Positions 1 through 8,102 of a stretch of DNA of 64,000 nt are shown here, in pieces (the stretch's first letter is position 1; every line of letters begins with the position of its first letter). The DNA is from Streptomyces tailanensis. Lineage in GTDB: Bacteria > Actinomycetota > Actinomycetes > Streptomycetales > Streptomycetaceae. The stretch lies in contig NZ_VTHJ01000045.1 in assembly GCF_008386495.1 (NCBI RefSeq), forward strand, positions 5,777 through 69,776, read 5' to 3'. Under the pieces are notes generated by a model. That model saw only the letters and a program-made list of their open reading frames with translations. It did not search any database and was not told the origin of the DNA. The position numbers were made by a program, and so were the translations under genes.

Positions 1-24
1 TACAGCATCACACGGTGTACGGGC

Positions 25-399
25 TCAGCGCGCCGACACCGTCCGCAGTCGGACATCCGCGCGGCGCTCGGCGGCGGCGTCGCCCTCCGCCTTCGCGCGC
101 TCCAGCTCCCGCTCCGCAAGCTGGACGTCGATCTCTTCGGCCAGCTCGGCGACCTCGGCCAGCAGGGACAGCTTGTTGTCCGCGAACGAGATGAAACCGC
201 CGTGCACGGCGACGACGACCGTGCCGCCCTCACTCGTACGGATGGTCACCGGGCCCGACTCCAGCACACCGAGCAGCGGCTGGTGACCGGGCATGACGCC
301 GATGTCGCCGGACGTGGTGCGCGCGACGACCAGGGTGGCCCGGCCCGACCAGACCTCTCGGTCGGCCGCGACCAGCGCGACGTGCAGCTCAGCAGCCAA
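25..399 (-). CDS. atpC: ATP synthase F1 subunit epsilon
   Basis: Epsilon subunit of the F1Fo ATP synthase, part of the central stalk that couples rotation to catalysis and can restrain ATP hydrolysis. The protein is 124 aa, the usual actinobacterial length. The N-terminal beta-sandwich is recognisable (AELHVALVAADREVWSG, then GDIGVMPGHQPLL), followed by the C-terminal helical hairpin rich in Ala/Glu. I chose the TTG start at 399 because GAGGAG lies just upstream; a longer in-frame opening to 516 runs through the intercistronic hairpin and does not resemble the family. It is the last gene of the atp operon, 129 nt after atpD. Confidence 0.95.
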   Translation of the reverse strand: MAAELHVALVAADREVWSGRATLVVARTTSGDIGVMPGHQPLLGVLESGPVTIRTSEGGTVVVAVHGGFISFADNKLSLLAEVAELAEEIDVQLAERELERAKAEGDAAAERRADVRLRTVSAR

Positions 400-463
400 G
401 GTGGCTCCTCGGGTCACCACCCGGCGCCTCCGCCGGGTGTTGGGTTCAATTCTAGATGGAGTG

Positions 464-511
464 CAGAGGGGGGCGGGACGCACCCCATGAGGTGTGGTCT
501 CGCCCCCTCTG
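464..511 (-). terminator. Long hairpin in the atpD-atpC gap
   Basis: An imperfect inverted repeat: CAGAGGGGGGCGGGAC on one side pairs with GTCTCGCCCCCTCTG on the other, with a shorter CACC/GGTG stem inside and a loop around CATGA. It sits between the atpD stop (529) and the atpC ribosome site. There is no clear U-tract. It could be a partial terminator, an mRNA-stabilising structure or a processing site that sets epsilon expression apart from beta; which one cannot be read from sequence. Confidence 0.5.
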
Positions 512-528
512 TTCACGAGTGCCTGACG

Positions 529-1965
529 TCAGCTGACGCCGAGCTCCTTCGCGTTCTTCTTCAGGTCCTCAAGGCCACCGCACATGAAGAACGCCTGCTC
601 CGGGAAGTGGTCGTACTCGCCGTCGATGATCGCGTTGAACGCGGTGATCGACTCGTCCAGCGGCACGTCCGACCCGTCGACGCCGGTGAACTGCTTGGCG
701 ACGTGGGTGTTCTGGGACAGGAAGCGCTCCACGCGACGGGCACGGTGGACGACGAGCTTGTCCTCCTCGCCGAGCTCGTCGATACCGAGGATCGCGATGA
801 TGTCCTGCAGGTCCTTGTACTTCTGCAGGATGCTCTTCACGCGCATCGCGGCCGAGTAGTGGTCGGCGGCGATGTACCGCGGGTCGAGGATGCGGGACGT
901 CGAGTCCAGCGGGTCCACGGCCGGGTAGATGCCCTTCTCGGAGATCGGACGGGAGAGAACCGTCGTCGCGTCGAGGTGGGCGAAGGTGGTGGCCGGGGCC
1001 GGGTCGGTCAGGTCGTCCGCGGGGACGTAGATCGCCTGCATCGAGGTGATCGAGTGACCACGGGTCGAGGTGATGCGCTCCTGGAGGAGACCCATCTCGT
1101 CGGCCAGGTTCGGCTGGTAGCCCACCGCGGAGGGCATACGGCCGAGCAGGGTCGACACCTCGGAACCGGCCTGGGTGAAGCGGAAGATGTTGTCGATGAA
1201 GAACAGCACGTCCTGCTTCTGCACATCGCGGAAGTACTCCGCCATGGTCAGACCGGCGAGGGCCACACGCAGACGGGTGCCCGGGGGCTCGTCCATCTGA
1301 CCGAAGACCAGTGCGGTCTTGTCGATGACGCCCGAGTCGGACATCTCCTCGATGAGGTCGTTGCCCTCACGGGTGCGCTCACCGACACCGGCGAACACCG
1401 ACACACCGTCGTGGTTGTTGGCGACGCGGTAGATCATCTCCTGGATGAGCACCGTCTTGCCGACGCCGGCACCACCGAACAGACCGATCTTTCCACCCTT
1501 GACGTACGGGGTGAGAAGGTCGATGACCTTGACGCCGGTCTCGAACATCTCGGTCTTCGACTCGAGCTCGTCGAAGTTCGGGGCCTTACGGTGGATGGAC
1601 CAGCGCTCGCCCTCGTAGGTCTCGTCGACGTTCAGCACCTCACCGAGGGTGTTGAACACCTTACCCTTGGTGAAGTCGCCGACCGGGACGGTGATGCCCG
1701 TACCCGTGTCGGTGACCGGGGCCTGGCGGACCAGACCGTCGGTGGGCTGCATCGAGATGGTGCGGACCAGGCCGTCACCCAGGTGCTGGGCGACCTCCAG
1801 GGTCAGCGTCTTCAGCTCGCCGGCGTTGGCCGGGTCGGCCACCTCGACGTGAAGGGCGTTGTAGATCTCGGGCATCGCGTCGACGGGGAACTCCACGTCG
1901 ACGACCGGGCCGATGACCCGGGCGACGCGGCCCGTGGCAACGGCCGTCTCAGAAGTCGTCGTCAT
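529..1965 (-). CDS. atpD: ATP synthase F1 subunit beta
   Basis: Catalytic beta subunit, which binds ADP and phosphate and makes ATP in the F1 head. It is 478 aa, as expected. The P-loop GGAGVGKTVLIQ is at about residues 158-169, the Walker B region reads VLFFIDNIFRF, and the nucleotide-binding ALAGLTMAEYFRD segment is present. The ATG start overlaps the atpG TAA stop by one base (TAATG), so translation is probably coupled. Central part of the atp operon. Confidence 0.98.
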   Translation of the reverse strand: MTTTSETAVATGRVARVIGPVVDVEFPVDAMPEIYNALHVEVADPANAGELKTLTLEVAQHLGDGLVRTISMQPTDGLVRQAPVTDTGTGITVPVGDFTKGKVFNTLGEVLNVDETYEGERWSIHRKAPNFDELESKTEMFETGVKVIDLLTPYVKGGKIGLFGGAGVGKTVLIQEMIYRVANNHDGVSVFAGVGERTREGNDLIEEMSDSGVIDKTALVFGQMDEPPGTRLRVALAGLTMAEYFRDVQKQDVLFFIDNIFRFTQAGSEVSTLLGRMPSAVGYQPNLADEMGLLQERITSTRGHSITSMQAIYVPADDLTDPAPATTFAHLDATTVLSRPISEKGIYPAVDPLDSTSRILDPRYIAADHYSAAMRVKSILQKYKDLQDIIAILGIDELGEEDKLVVHRARRVERFLSQNTHVAKQFTGVDGSDVPLDESITAFNAIIDGEYDHFPEQAFFMCGGLEDLKKNAKELGVS

Positions 1966-2879
1966 TACTTGTCACTCCCCGCGGTCGCGTCGGAAAGGGC
2001 TGCGGAGCCACCGACGATCTCGCTGATTTCCTGGGTGATTTCGGCCTGGCGGGCCGCGTTGGCAAGGCGGGAGAGCGTGTTGATCAGCTCGCCCGCGTTG
2101 TCGGTCGCCGACTTCATCGCGCGGCGGGTGGCGGCGTGCTTGGAGGCAGCCGACTGCAGCAGCGCGTTGTAGATACGGCTCTCGACGTAGCGAGGCAGCA
2201 GGGCGTCGAGGACGTCCTCCGCCGACGGCTCGAAGTCGTACAGCGGAAGGATCTCGCCCTTGGGCTTCTCCTCCGCGACCTCTTCGAGGCGGAGCGGGAG
2301 CAGCTGAGCGTCGAGCGCCTGCTGCGTCATCATCGAGACGAACTCGGTGTAGACGATGTGGAGCTCGTCCACGCCGCCGTCCGCCGTGTCCTTCTCGATG
2401 GCCTCGATCAGCGGGCCCGCGACCTTCTTGGCGTCCGCGTATGCGGGCTCGTCCGTGAAGCCGGTCCACTGGTCCGCGATCTTGCGCTCACGGAAGTTGT
2501 AGTGGGCGACACCACGACGGCCGACGATGTACGTGTCGACCTGCCGGCCCTCGGCCTCCAGCCGCGCCGTCAGCTGCTCCGCGGCCTTGATGGCGTTGGA
2601 GTTGAAGGCACCGGCCAGACCGCGGTCACTCGTCAGCAGCAGCACTGCGGAACGCGTGACCGTCTCGGCCTGCGTGGTCAGCGGGTGCTTGGTGTTCGAA
2701 CCAGTGCCCACCGCCGTGACCGCGCGGGTGAGCTCGGTCGCGTAGGGCGTGGAGGCCGCCACCTTGCGCTGCGCCTTGACGACGCGCGAGGCGGCGATCA
2801 TCTCCATCGCCTTGGTGATCTTCTTGGTCGCGGTGACGGATCGGATGCGACGCTTGTAGACCCGGAGCTGAGCTCCCAT
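1965..2879 (-). CDS. atpG: ATP synthase F1 subunit gamma
   Basis: Gamma subunit, the asymmetric rotor shaft inside the alpha3beta3 hexamer. It is 304 aa and begins MGAQLRVYKRRIRSV, the N-terminal helix typical of the family. The conserved C-terminal helix (ESRIYNALLQSAASKHAATRR, then TDNAGELINTLS) is also present. It lies 21 nt downstream of atpA and overlaps atpD by one base. Confidence 0.97.
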   Translation of the reverse strand: MGAQLRVYKRRIRSVTATKKITKAMEMIAASRVVKAQRKVAASTPYATELTRAVTAVGTGSNTKHPLTTQAETVTRSAVLLLTSDRGLAGAFNSNAIKAAEQLTARLEAEGRQVDTYIVGRRGVAHYNFRERKIADQWTGFTDEPAYADAKKVAGPLIEAIEKDTADGGVDELHIVYTEFVSMMTQQALDAQLLPLRLEEVAEEKPKGEILPLYDFEPSAEDVLDALLPRYVESRIYNALLQSAASKHAATRRAMKSATDNAGELINTLSRLANAARQAEITQEISEIVGGSAALSDATAGSDK

Positions 2880-2900
2880 GAGTCAGGTCCCTTCCTTACG

Positions 2901-4499
2901 TCACTTGGAGACGTTGACGGTCGCCGGAGCGTCCTCGCCGAGCAGCTTGCCGTCCGCGGTCTCGAACTGCTTCTTGAACTCGGCGACGGCGTCGGCGACG
3001 GCCTGGATGGTGTCGTCCGACATCTTGGCGCCCTCCTTGATGGAGGTCATGAGGCCCTGCTCCTTGCGGTGCAGGTACTCCAGGAGCTCCTTCTCGAAGC
3101 GGCGGATGTCGGCGACCGGCACGTCGTCCATCTTGCCGGTGGTGCCGGCCCACACGGAGACGACCTGGTCCTCGGTGGCCATCGGCTCGTACTGGGCCTG
3201 CTTCAGCAGCTCGACCATGCGCTGGCCGCGCTCCAGCTGGGCCTTCGACGCGGCGTCCAGGTCGGACCCGAAGGCGGCGAACGCCTCCAGCTCACGGAAC
3301 TGGGCGAGGTCCACACGCAGACGACCGGAGACCTGGCGCATCGCCTTGTGCTGGGCGGAACCACCGACTCGGGAGACGGAGATACCGACGTTCAGCGCGG
3401 GACGCTGACCGGCGTTGAAGAGGTCCGACTCCAGGAAGCACTGGCCGTCGGTGATGGAGATGACGTTGGTCGGGATGAACGCCGAGACGTCGTTGGCCTT
3501 GGTCTCGACAATCGGCAGACCGGTCATCGAGCCCGCGCCCATCTCGTCGGAGAGCTTCGCGCAGCGCTCAAGCAGACGGGAGTGCAGGTAGAAGACGTCA
3601 CCCGGGTAGGCCTCACGGCCCGGCGGGCGGCGCAGCAGCAGGGACACGGCGCGGTAGGCGTCGGCCTGCTTCGAGAGGTCGTCGAAGATGATGAGGACGT
3701 GCTTGCCCTCGTACATCCACTGCTGACCGATGGCCGAACCGGTGTACGGCGCCAGGTACTTGAAGCCGGCCGGGTCGGACGCCGGGGCGGCGACGATGGT
3801 CGTGTACTCGAGCGCGCCGTTCTCCTCCAGCGCGCGACGGACCGACGCGATGGTCGAGCCCTTCTGGCCGATGGCGACGTAGACGCAGCGGACCTGCTTC
3901 TTCGGGTCGCCCGAGCGCCAGTTGTCGCGCTGGTTGATGATCGTGTCGACGGCCAGGGCGGTCTTGCCGGTCTGGCGGTCACCAATGATCAGCTGACGCT
4001 GGCCACGGCCGATCGGGGTCATCGCGTCGACGGCCTTGTAGCCGGTCTCCATCGGCTCGTGCACCGACTTACGGGCCATGACGCCCGGGGCCTGCAGCTC
4101 CAGGGCGCGTCGGCCGCTGGTCTCGATCTCGCCGAGGCCGTCGATCGGGTTGCCGAGCGGGTCGACGACACGGCCGAGGTAGCCCTCGCCCACGGCGACC
4201 GACAGGACCTCGCCGGTACGGGTGACCGGCTGACCCTCCTCGATGCCGCTGAACTCACCGAGGACGATGGCGCCGATCTCGCGCTCTTCCAGGTTGAGCG
4301 CGAGGCCGAGGGTGCCGTCCTCGAACTTCAGCAGTTCGTTGGCCATGGCCGAGGGAAGACCCTCGACCTTCGCGATGCCGTCGCCGGCAAGGGTGACCGT
4401 ACCGACCTCCTCGCGCGAGGCCGCGTCCGGCTTGTACGACTGGACGAAGTTCTCCAGCGCGTCCCGGATCTCCTCCGGCCGGATCGTGAGCTCCGCCAT
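2901..4499 (-). CDS. atpA: ATP synthase F1 subunit alpha
   Basis: Alpha subunit, the regulatory nucleotide-binding partner of beta in F1. It is 532 aa from the ATG at 4499 (MAELTIRPEEI), preceded by GGAGAG/GGGAA. The P-loop GDRQTGKTALA is at about residue 172, and VSRVGGSAQHKAM matches the alpha signature. A longer in-frame opening to 4577 is rejected because its extra residues translate a palindromic repeat in the atpH-atpA gap rather than conserved protein. Confidence 0.97.
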   Translation of the reverse strand: MAELTIRPEEIRDALENFVQSYKPDAASREEVGTVTLAGDGIAKVEGLPSAMANELLKFEDGTLGLALNLEEREIGAIVLGEFSGIEEGQPVTRTGEVLSVAVGEGYLGRVVDPLGNPIDGLGEIETSGRRALELQAPGVMARKSVHEPMETGYKAVDAMTPIGRGQRQLIIGDRQTGKTALAVDTIINQRDNWRSGDPKKQVRCVYVAIGQKGSTIASVRRALEENGALEYTTIVAAPASDPAGFKYLAPYTGSAIGQQWMYEGKHVLIIFDDLSKQADAYRAVSLLLRRPPGREAYPGDVFYLHSRLLERCAKLSDEMGAGSMTGLPIVETKANDVSAFIPTNVISITDGQCFLESDLFNAGQRPALNVGISVSRVGGSAQHKAMRQVSGRLRVDLAQFRELEAFAAFGSDLDAASKAQLERGQRMVELLKQAQYEPMATEDQVVSVWAGTTGKMDDVPVADIRRFEKELLEYLHRKEQGLMTSIKEGAKMSDDTIQAVADAVAEFKKQFETADGKLLGEDAPATVNVSK

Positions 4500-4540
4500 C
4501 TGGGTTCCCTGCTCTCCTTGTTGGGCCCGAAGTTTCACTT

Positions 4541-4564
4541 TGGGGGTCTGGGGGCGACCCCCAG
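4541..4564. repeat. Palindromic GC repeat in the atpH-atpA gap
   Basis: TGGGGGTCTGGGGGCGACCCCCAG contains a perfect CTGGGGG/CCCCCAG stem with a 3-base loop. The same style of G5/C5 palindrome appears at 23957-23972 and 25529-25546. I take it as one copy of the short interspersed palindromes common in Streptomyces. It could form a hairpin in the operon mRNA ahead of atpA. Confidence 0.5.
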
Positions 4565-4620
4565 GATTCTTCTGCACGGCCCAACCAGGGCCGTAAGTAC
4601 GTACTGCTGTGAAGTTGCCG

Positions 4621-5436
4621 CTAGCTCGCCAGTCGGCGGCCGGCGTCCTCGAGTCGGTCCGCGATCGAGCCGTTGATGATCTCGTCGCCCACCTGCACCC
4701 GGATCCCGCCCAGGACCTCGGGGTCCACGTCGAGGTTGAGGTGCATCTGCCGGCCGTAGAGCTTCGCCAGGGCGGCGCCGAGGCGCTGCTTCTGCGGTCC
4801 GCTCAGCGGGACGGCCGAGGTGACGACGGCGACCATGCGGTCCCGGCGCTCGGCGGCGAGCTTGGACAGGGACTCGAGTCCCGACTCCAGGCTACGTCCA
4901 CGCGGCGCGGTCACAAGGCGCGTCACCAGACGCTCGGTGGTGGCCTGGGCACGGCCGCCGAGCAGGCTGCGCAGCAGCTCGCCCTTGGCGGAGGTGCCGG
5001 CGGCACGGTTGGTCAGCGCCGCACGCAGCTCGGTGTTGGAGGAGACGATCCGGCCGAACCGGAACAGCTCGTCCTCGACGTCGTCGAGCGTGCCCGACTT
5101 CTGCGCGGCGGTGAGGTCCGCGACGTTCGCCAGCTCCTCCAGCGCGTCCACCAGGTCGCGCGACTGCGACCACCGGGAACGGACCAGGCCCGCAACCAGG
5201 TCGGCGGTGGTCCCGCTGACCTGGCCGCCGAGGATGCGCCCGGCCAGTTCGGCCTTGGCCTCGCCGGCCTGCGCCGGGTCGGTGAGGACCCGACGCAGCG
5301 ACACCTCGCGGTCGAGCAGCGCGGTGACGGCGGCCAGCTCGTCGGCGAGCGAGGTCGCGTCCACGGACGTGGAGTCCGTCAGCGCGTCGAGACGCTCACG
5401 TGCGGCTGCCAGGGCCTCGCGGCTCGCTCCGTTCAT
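4621..5436 (-). CDS. atpH: ATP synthase F1 subunit delta
   Basis: Delta subunit, part of the peripheral stalk that joins F1 to subunit b. At 271 aa it is about 90 residues longer than the E. coli protein, which is normal in actinobacteria, where the delta protein is extended. The C-terminal OSCP-like region is recognisable (VTSAVPLSGPQKQRL, then DPEVLGGIRVQVGDEIINGS). The ATG start overlaps the end of atpF by 4 nt (ATGA). It is followed by a 121-nt gap before atpA. Confidence 0.95.
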   Translation of the reverse strand: MNGASREALAAARERLDALTDSTSVDATSLADELAAVTALLDREVSLRRVLTDPAQAGEAKAELAGRILGGQVSGTTADLVAGLVRSRWSQSRDLVDALEELANVADLTAAQKSGTLDDVEDELFRFGRIVSSNTELRAALTNRAAGTSAKGELLRSLLGGRAQATTERLVTRLVTAPRGRSLESGLESLSKLAAERRDRMVAVVTSAVPLSGPQKQRLGAALAKLYGRQMHLNLDVDPEVLGGIRVQVGDEIINGSIADRLEDAGRRLAS

Positions 5437-5981
5437 CGCGTGGCCTCGGCCTTCTCCTCGAGGTCGTCGAGGAAGCGGTCGATCACGCGGCTCTGCCGGG
5501 CGTGGTCCTCAAGGGACTCGCCGACGAGCTTGCCGGCCAGGTCGGTGGCGAGCTTGCCCACGTCCTGACGCAGCACGGAAGCGGCGACCTTGCGGTCGGC
5601 GTCCAGCTGCGTGTGACCGGCGGCGATGATCTCCTCACGCTGCCGCTGGCCCTCGGCGCGCATCTCGGCGATGAGCACGGCGCCCTGCTCCTGCGCCTCC
5701 TGGCGCAGCCGCGCGGCCTCGTGCCGGGCCTCGGCGAGCTGGGCCTTGTACTGCTCGAGCACGCTCTGCGCCTCGATCCGGGCTGCCTCGGCCTTCTCGA
5801 TCCCGCCTTCGATTGCCTCGCGGCGCTGCTCCAGAACGTTGTTGATGTTCGGAAGGAGCTTCTTGCCCAGGACAAAGAAGACGATCGCGAAGGCGATCAG
5901 CCCGATGACAAGCTCGGGGATCTCCGGGATGAGAGGGTTCTGCGCCTCTTCGGCCGCCAGGTGTACCAAGGGCGGGATCAC
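5433..5981 (-). CDS. atpF: ATP synthase Fo subunit b
   Basis: Subunit b, the membrane anchor and coiled-coil strut of the peripheral stalk. It is 182 aa, with one membrane helix near residues 23-45 (ELVIGLIAFAIVFFVLGKKL) and then a long charged helix rich in Ala, Glu, Arg and Gln. It overlaps atpH by 4 nt and lies 42 nt after atpE. Confidence 0.95.
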   Translation of the reverse strand: MIPPLVHLAAEEAQNPLIPEIPELVIGLIAFAIVFFVLGKKLLPNINNVLEQRREAIEGGIEKAEAARIEAQSVLEQYKAQLAEARHEAARLRQEAQEQGAVLIAEMRAEGQRQREEIIAAGHTQLDADRKVAASVLRQDVGKLATDLAGKLVGESLEDHARQSRVIDRFLDDLEEKAEATR

Positions 5982-6023
5982 GTCAGTTCCTTCCGTCGAA
6001 ATGTCTCGTCGGCCGGGACCGGA

Positions 6024-6272
6024 TCAGGAAGGCACCGGGTACACGAAGCCCATGACCAGACCGATCAGGGCGAGCGCCTCACAGAGCACGAAGCCCAGGA
6101 TCTGGTTCTGGCGGATCAGGCCGGCAGCCTCGGGCTGGCGGGCGAGGGCCTGCGTACCGTTACCGAAGATCACACCCACGCCGATGCCGGGGCCGATAGC
6201 GGCCAGGCCGTAGCCGATGGCGGCGAAGTTGCCCTGGATGTTGGTCGCGGCGAGGGTCTGGAGAGCGGACAT
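6024..6272 (-). CDS. atpE: ATP synthase Fo subunit c
   Basis: Proton-carrying c-ring proteolipid of 82 aa. Two membrane helices flank the polar loop ALARQPEAAG. The proton-binding carboxylate is Glu65 in FVLCEALALIG. The Gly-rich first helix (GPGIGVGVIFGNG) is typical. It lies 72 nt after atpB. Confidence 0.97.
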   Translation of the reverse strand: MSALQTLAATNIQGNFAAIGYGLAAIGPGIGVGVIFGNGTQALARQPEAAGLIRQNQILGFVLCEALALIGLVMGFVYPVPS

Positions 6273-6344
6273 GCCGTTTCTTCCTTCTCTTTCACGGTCC
6301 GGTGGGGGTTGGCCACCGGGAGTATGTGGGGTGGTCGGTTGTAC

Positions 6345-7154
6345 TCAGTGGTGCTCGGCGAGCGCGCCCTGGATGTAGCTGCAGGACAGGAGGATGAAGA
6401 CGTAGGCCTGGAGTGCCTGGATGAACAGCTCGAAGACCGTCATCACGATGACCATCAGGAACGAGACGGCCGAGTAGGCCATGCCGATGCCGTTGAGCAG
6501 GTACCAGGTGCCGATGGTGAAGATCAACAGCAGCACATGCCCGGCGAACATGTTCGCGAAGAGTCGGACGGCGTGCGTGAACGGCCGGATGAACAGGTTC
6601 GACAGGAACTCGAAGAACATGACCATCGGGAACACCGGGCCGAGCGACCTGTCGTAGCCGGTGATGTTCTTCCAGCCCCCGATGAAGCCGTGCCGCTTGA
6701 AGGTCAGGCTGACCCACAGGATGTACACGAGAGCGGCGAGGCCGGCCGGGAAGGCGATGACCGAGGTGACCGGGAATTGCGCGAGCGGGATGATCGCCCA
6801 GAGGTTCATGATCCAGATGAAGAAGAACAGCGAGACCATGAGCGGGACGTACTTCTCGCCCTCGCGCTTGCCGATCGTCTCGTAGACGACACCACGGCGC
6901 ACGAAGTCGTAGCCGGCCTCGCCGATCATCTGGAGCTTGCCGGGAACGATCTCCGGCTTGCGGAACGCGGCCCAGAAGAACCCGATGACGATGATCGTGC
7001 TCAGCGCAGCCAGCAGTATCGGCTTGTTGAACTCGATGCCGCCGACCGTGAACATCGGCTTGAAGAGGAAGGAGTGCAGGCCGGGGGTCGGGAAACCGCA
7101 CCCTTCGAAAATATGACAATCGGTCTCGAAGGCGAGCATCTTGGCACTACTCAC
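6345..7154 (-). CDS. atpB: ATP synthase Fo subunit a
   Basis: Subunit a, the stator that carries the two proton half-channels against the c-ring. The GTG at 7154 gives 269 aa and is preceded by AAGGAG six bases away, so I prefer it to the start 12 codons upstream. Several hydrophobic helices are visible. The essential arginine is Arg197 in AVRLFANM. Confidence 0.95.
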   Translation of the reverse strand: MSSAKMLAFETDCHIFEGCGFPTPGLHSFLFKPMFTVGGIEFNKPILLAALSTIIVIGFFWAAFRKPEIVPGKLQMIGEAGYDFVRRGVVYETIGKREGEKYVPLMVSLFFFIWIMNLWAIIPLAQFPVTSVIAFPAGLAALVYILWVSLTFKRHGFIGGWKNITGYDRSLGPVFPMVMFFEFLSNLFIRPFTHAVRLFANMFAGHVLLLIFTIGTWYLLNGIGMAYSAVSFLMVIVMTVFELFIQALQAYVFILLSCSYIQGALAEHH

Positions 7155-7376
7155 CCGGAGCTCCTTGAGCGTGGCGCATGGGTACGGCAACCTCGATGTG
7201 TCGGCGCGGCGTACGACCGCGGAACGGCACTGGACTGGACTTGCGGGTATGGGGGCGGCGACTGGGCTCCGAGCCGTGAGGCGTCACAGGCACGGCTGCC
7301 GCCCACGCCAGCTCTGCCGCAGTTGTGGCGAGACCATAGCAAAGGAGCGGAAGCCTCTTTACACCGGCCCTACAGG

Positions 7377-7790
7377 TCACGATGGCGTCCGGGCGGAATC
7401 CGGCTCCACGTAAAGGATCTTTGCCTTCATATGCAGACGCACCTGGGCGGCGATCCACACCAGGGTGCCGGCGAGCAGGGTGAAGGCGAAGCACTTGGGA
7501 TTGAACGCTGACGTCCCCCGCAGCGCGGTCAGGACGACCATCAGCAGCAGGATCTGCGTCGTGTAGACCAGCAGCCCCATCATCTGGAACAGATGGGGCA
7601 GCGAACGCGCGGTCCGCTGCAGCACCACGAGGCCGCTCGTCATGAACAGCACGACCAGAAGGGTGCCGAAGGCGGCGCCGAGCGCACCCTTGCCGCCGGC
7701 CACGGCGGCACTAACTGCGACTCCCACGGCACCGGCGGCGACGGTGGGAGTTGAGCAGAACAGGAGCGTTCGGACGTCGTGGGACTGCAT
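7377..7790 (-). CDS. atpI: ATP synthase protein I
   Basis: Small hydrophobic protein (137 aa) at the head of the atp operon. AtpI proteins are accessory factors linked to c-ring assembly or Mg2+ supply, and they are poorly conserved. Four membrane segments are visible. The start has GGAGGAG eight bases upstream. A 222-nt gap separates it from atpB, so atpB may also have its own promoter. The assignment rests on position, size and hydrophobic profile. Confidence 0.85.
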   Translation of the reverse strand: MQSHDVRTLLFCSTPTVAAGAVGVAVSAAVAGGKGALGAAFGTLLVVLFMTSGLVVLQRTARSLPHLFQMMGLLVYTTQILLLMVVLTALRGTSAFNPKCFAFTLLAGTLVWIAAQVRLHMKAKILYVEPDSARTPS

Positions 7791-8102
7791 GAGGGCAGCT
7801 CCTCCGGCGAAGTGCGAGTGGGAAACGGTGCGGTCGTCGAGTGACGACCCCAGCCCGAGAGTGACGAGGCGTGCCTCACCCGAGCAGCCCGCTGAGGTCG
7901 CGGCGGCTCAAAGTGTATCTCCCGGGTTCTCGTGAACCGTATCACAAACTATTTGATGCAGTCTTTACCAAGTGGGCGTGCTGGATGTCACACATGAGAG
8001 TGAAGCTGCGCGTCTGCGCAAAAACCGGGTTGGATTGTCTGGTATGGCGGCCTTCATTCCGTCAGGCGTTGGCAATGTATTAGTCAGATTCTTACCTTGG
8101 CG
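7791..8102 (-). promoter_or_regulatory. Upstream region of the atp operon
   Basis: About 310 nt without a convincing gene, and more AT-rich than its surroundings around 7925-8100. It must hold the promoter that reads leftward into atpI, and it is also the 3' flank of the accessory cluster. TTGGTA and TAGTTT on the minus strand near 7945-7975 are possible promoter elements, but their spacing is poor, so I do not fix a start site. Confidence 0.4.

Noticed and set aside
202..2172. A 656-codon plus-strand open frame opposite atpC/atpD/atpG
   Set aside because: It is antisense to three well-recognised ATP synthase genes and has the Arg/Gly/Val/Asp-rich composition of high-GC frame shadows; no family resemblance.
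2901..4577. Longer atpA start at 4577
   Set aside because: The added 26 residues translate the palindromic repeat, and a good ribosome site precedes the ATG at 4499.
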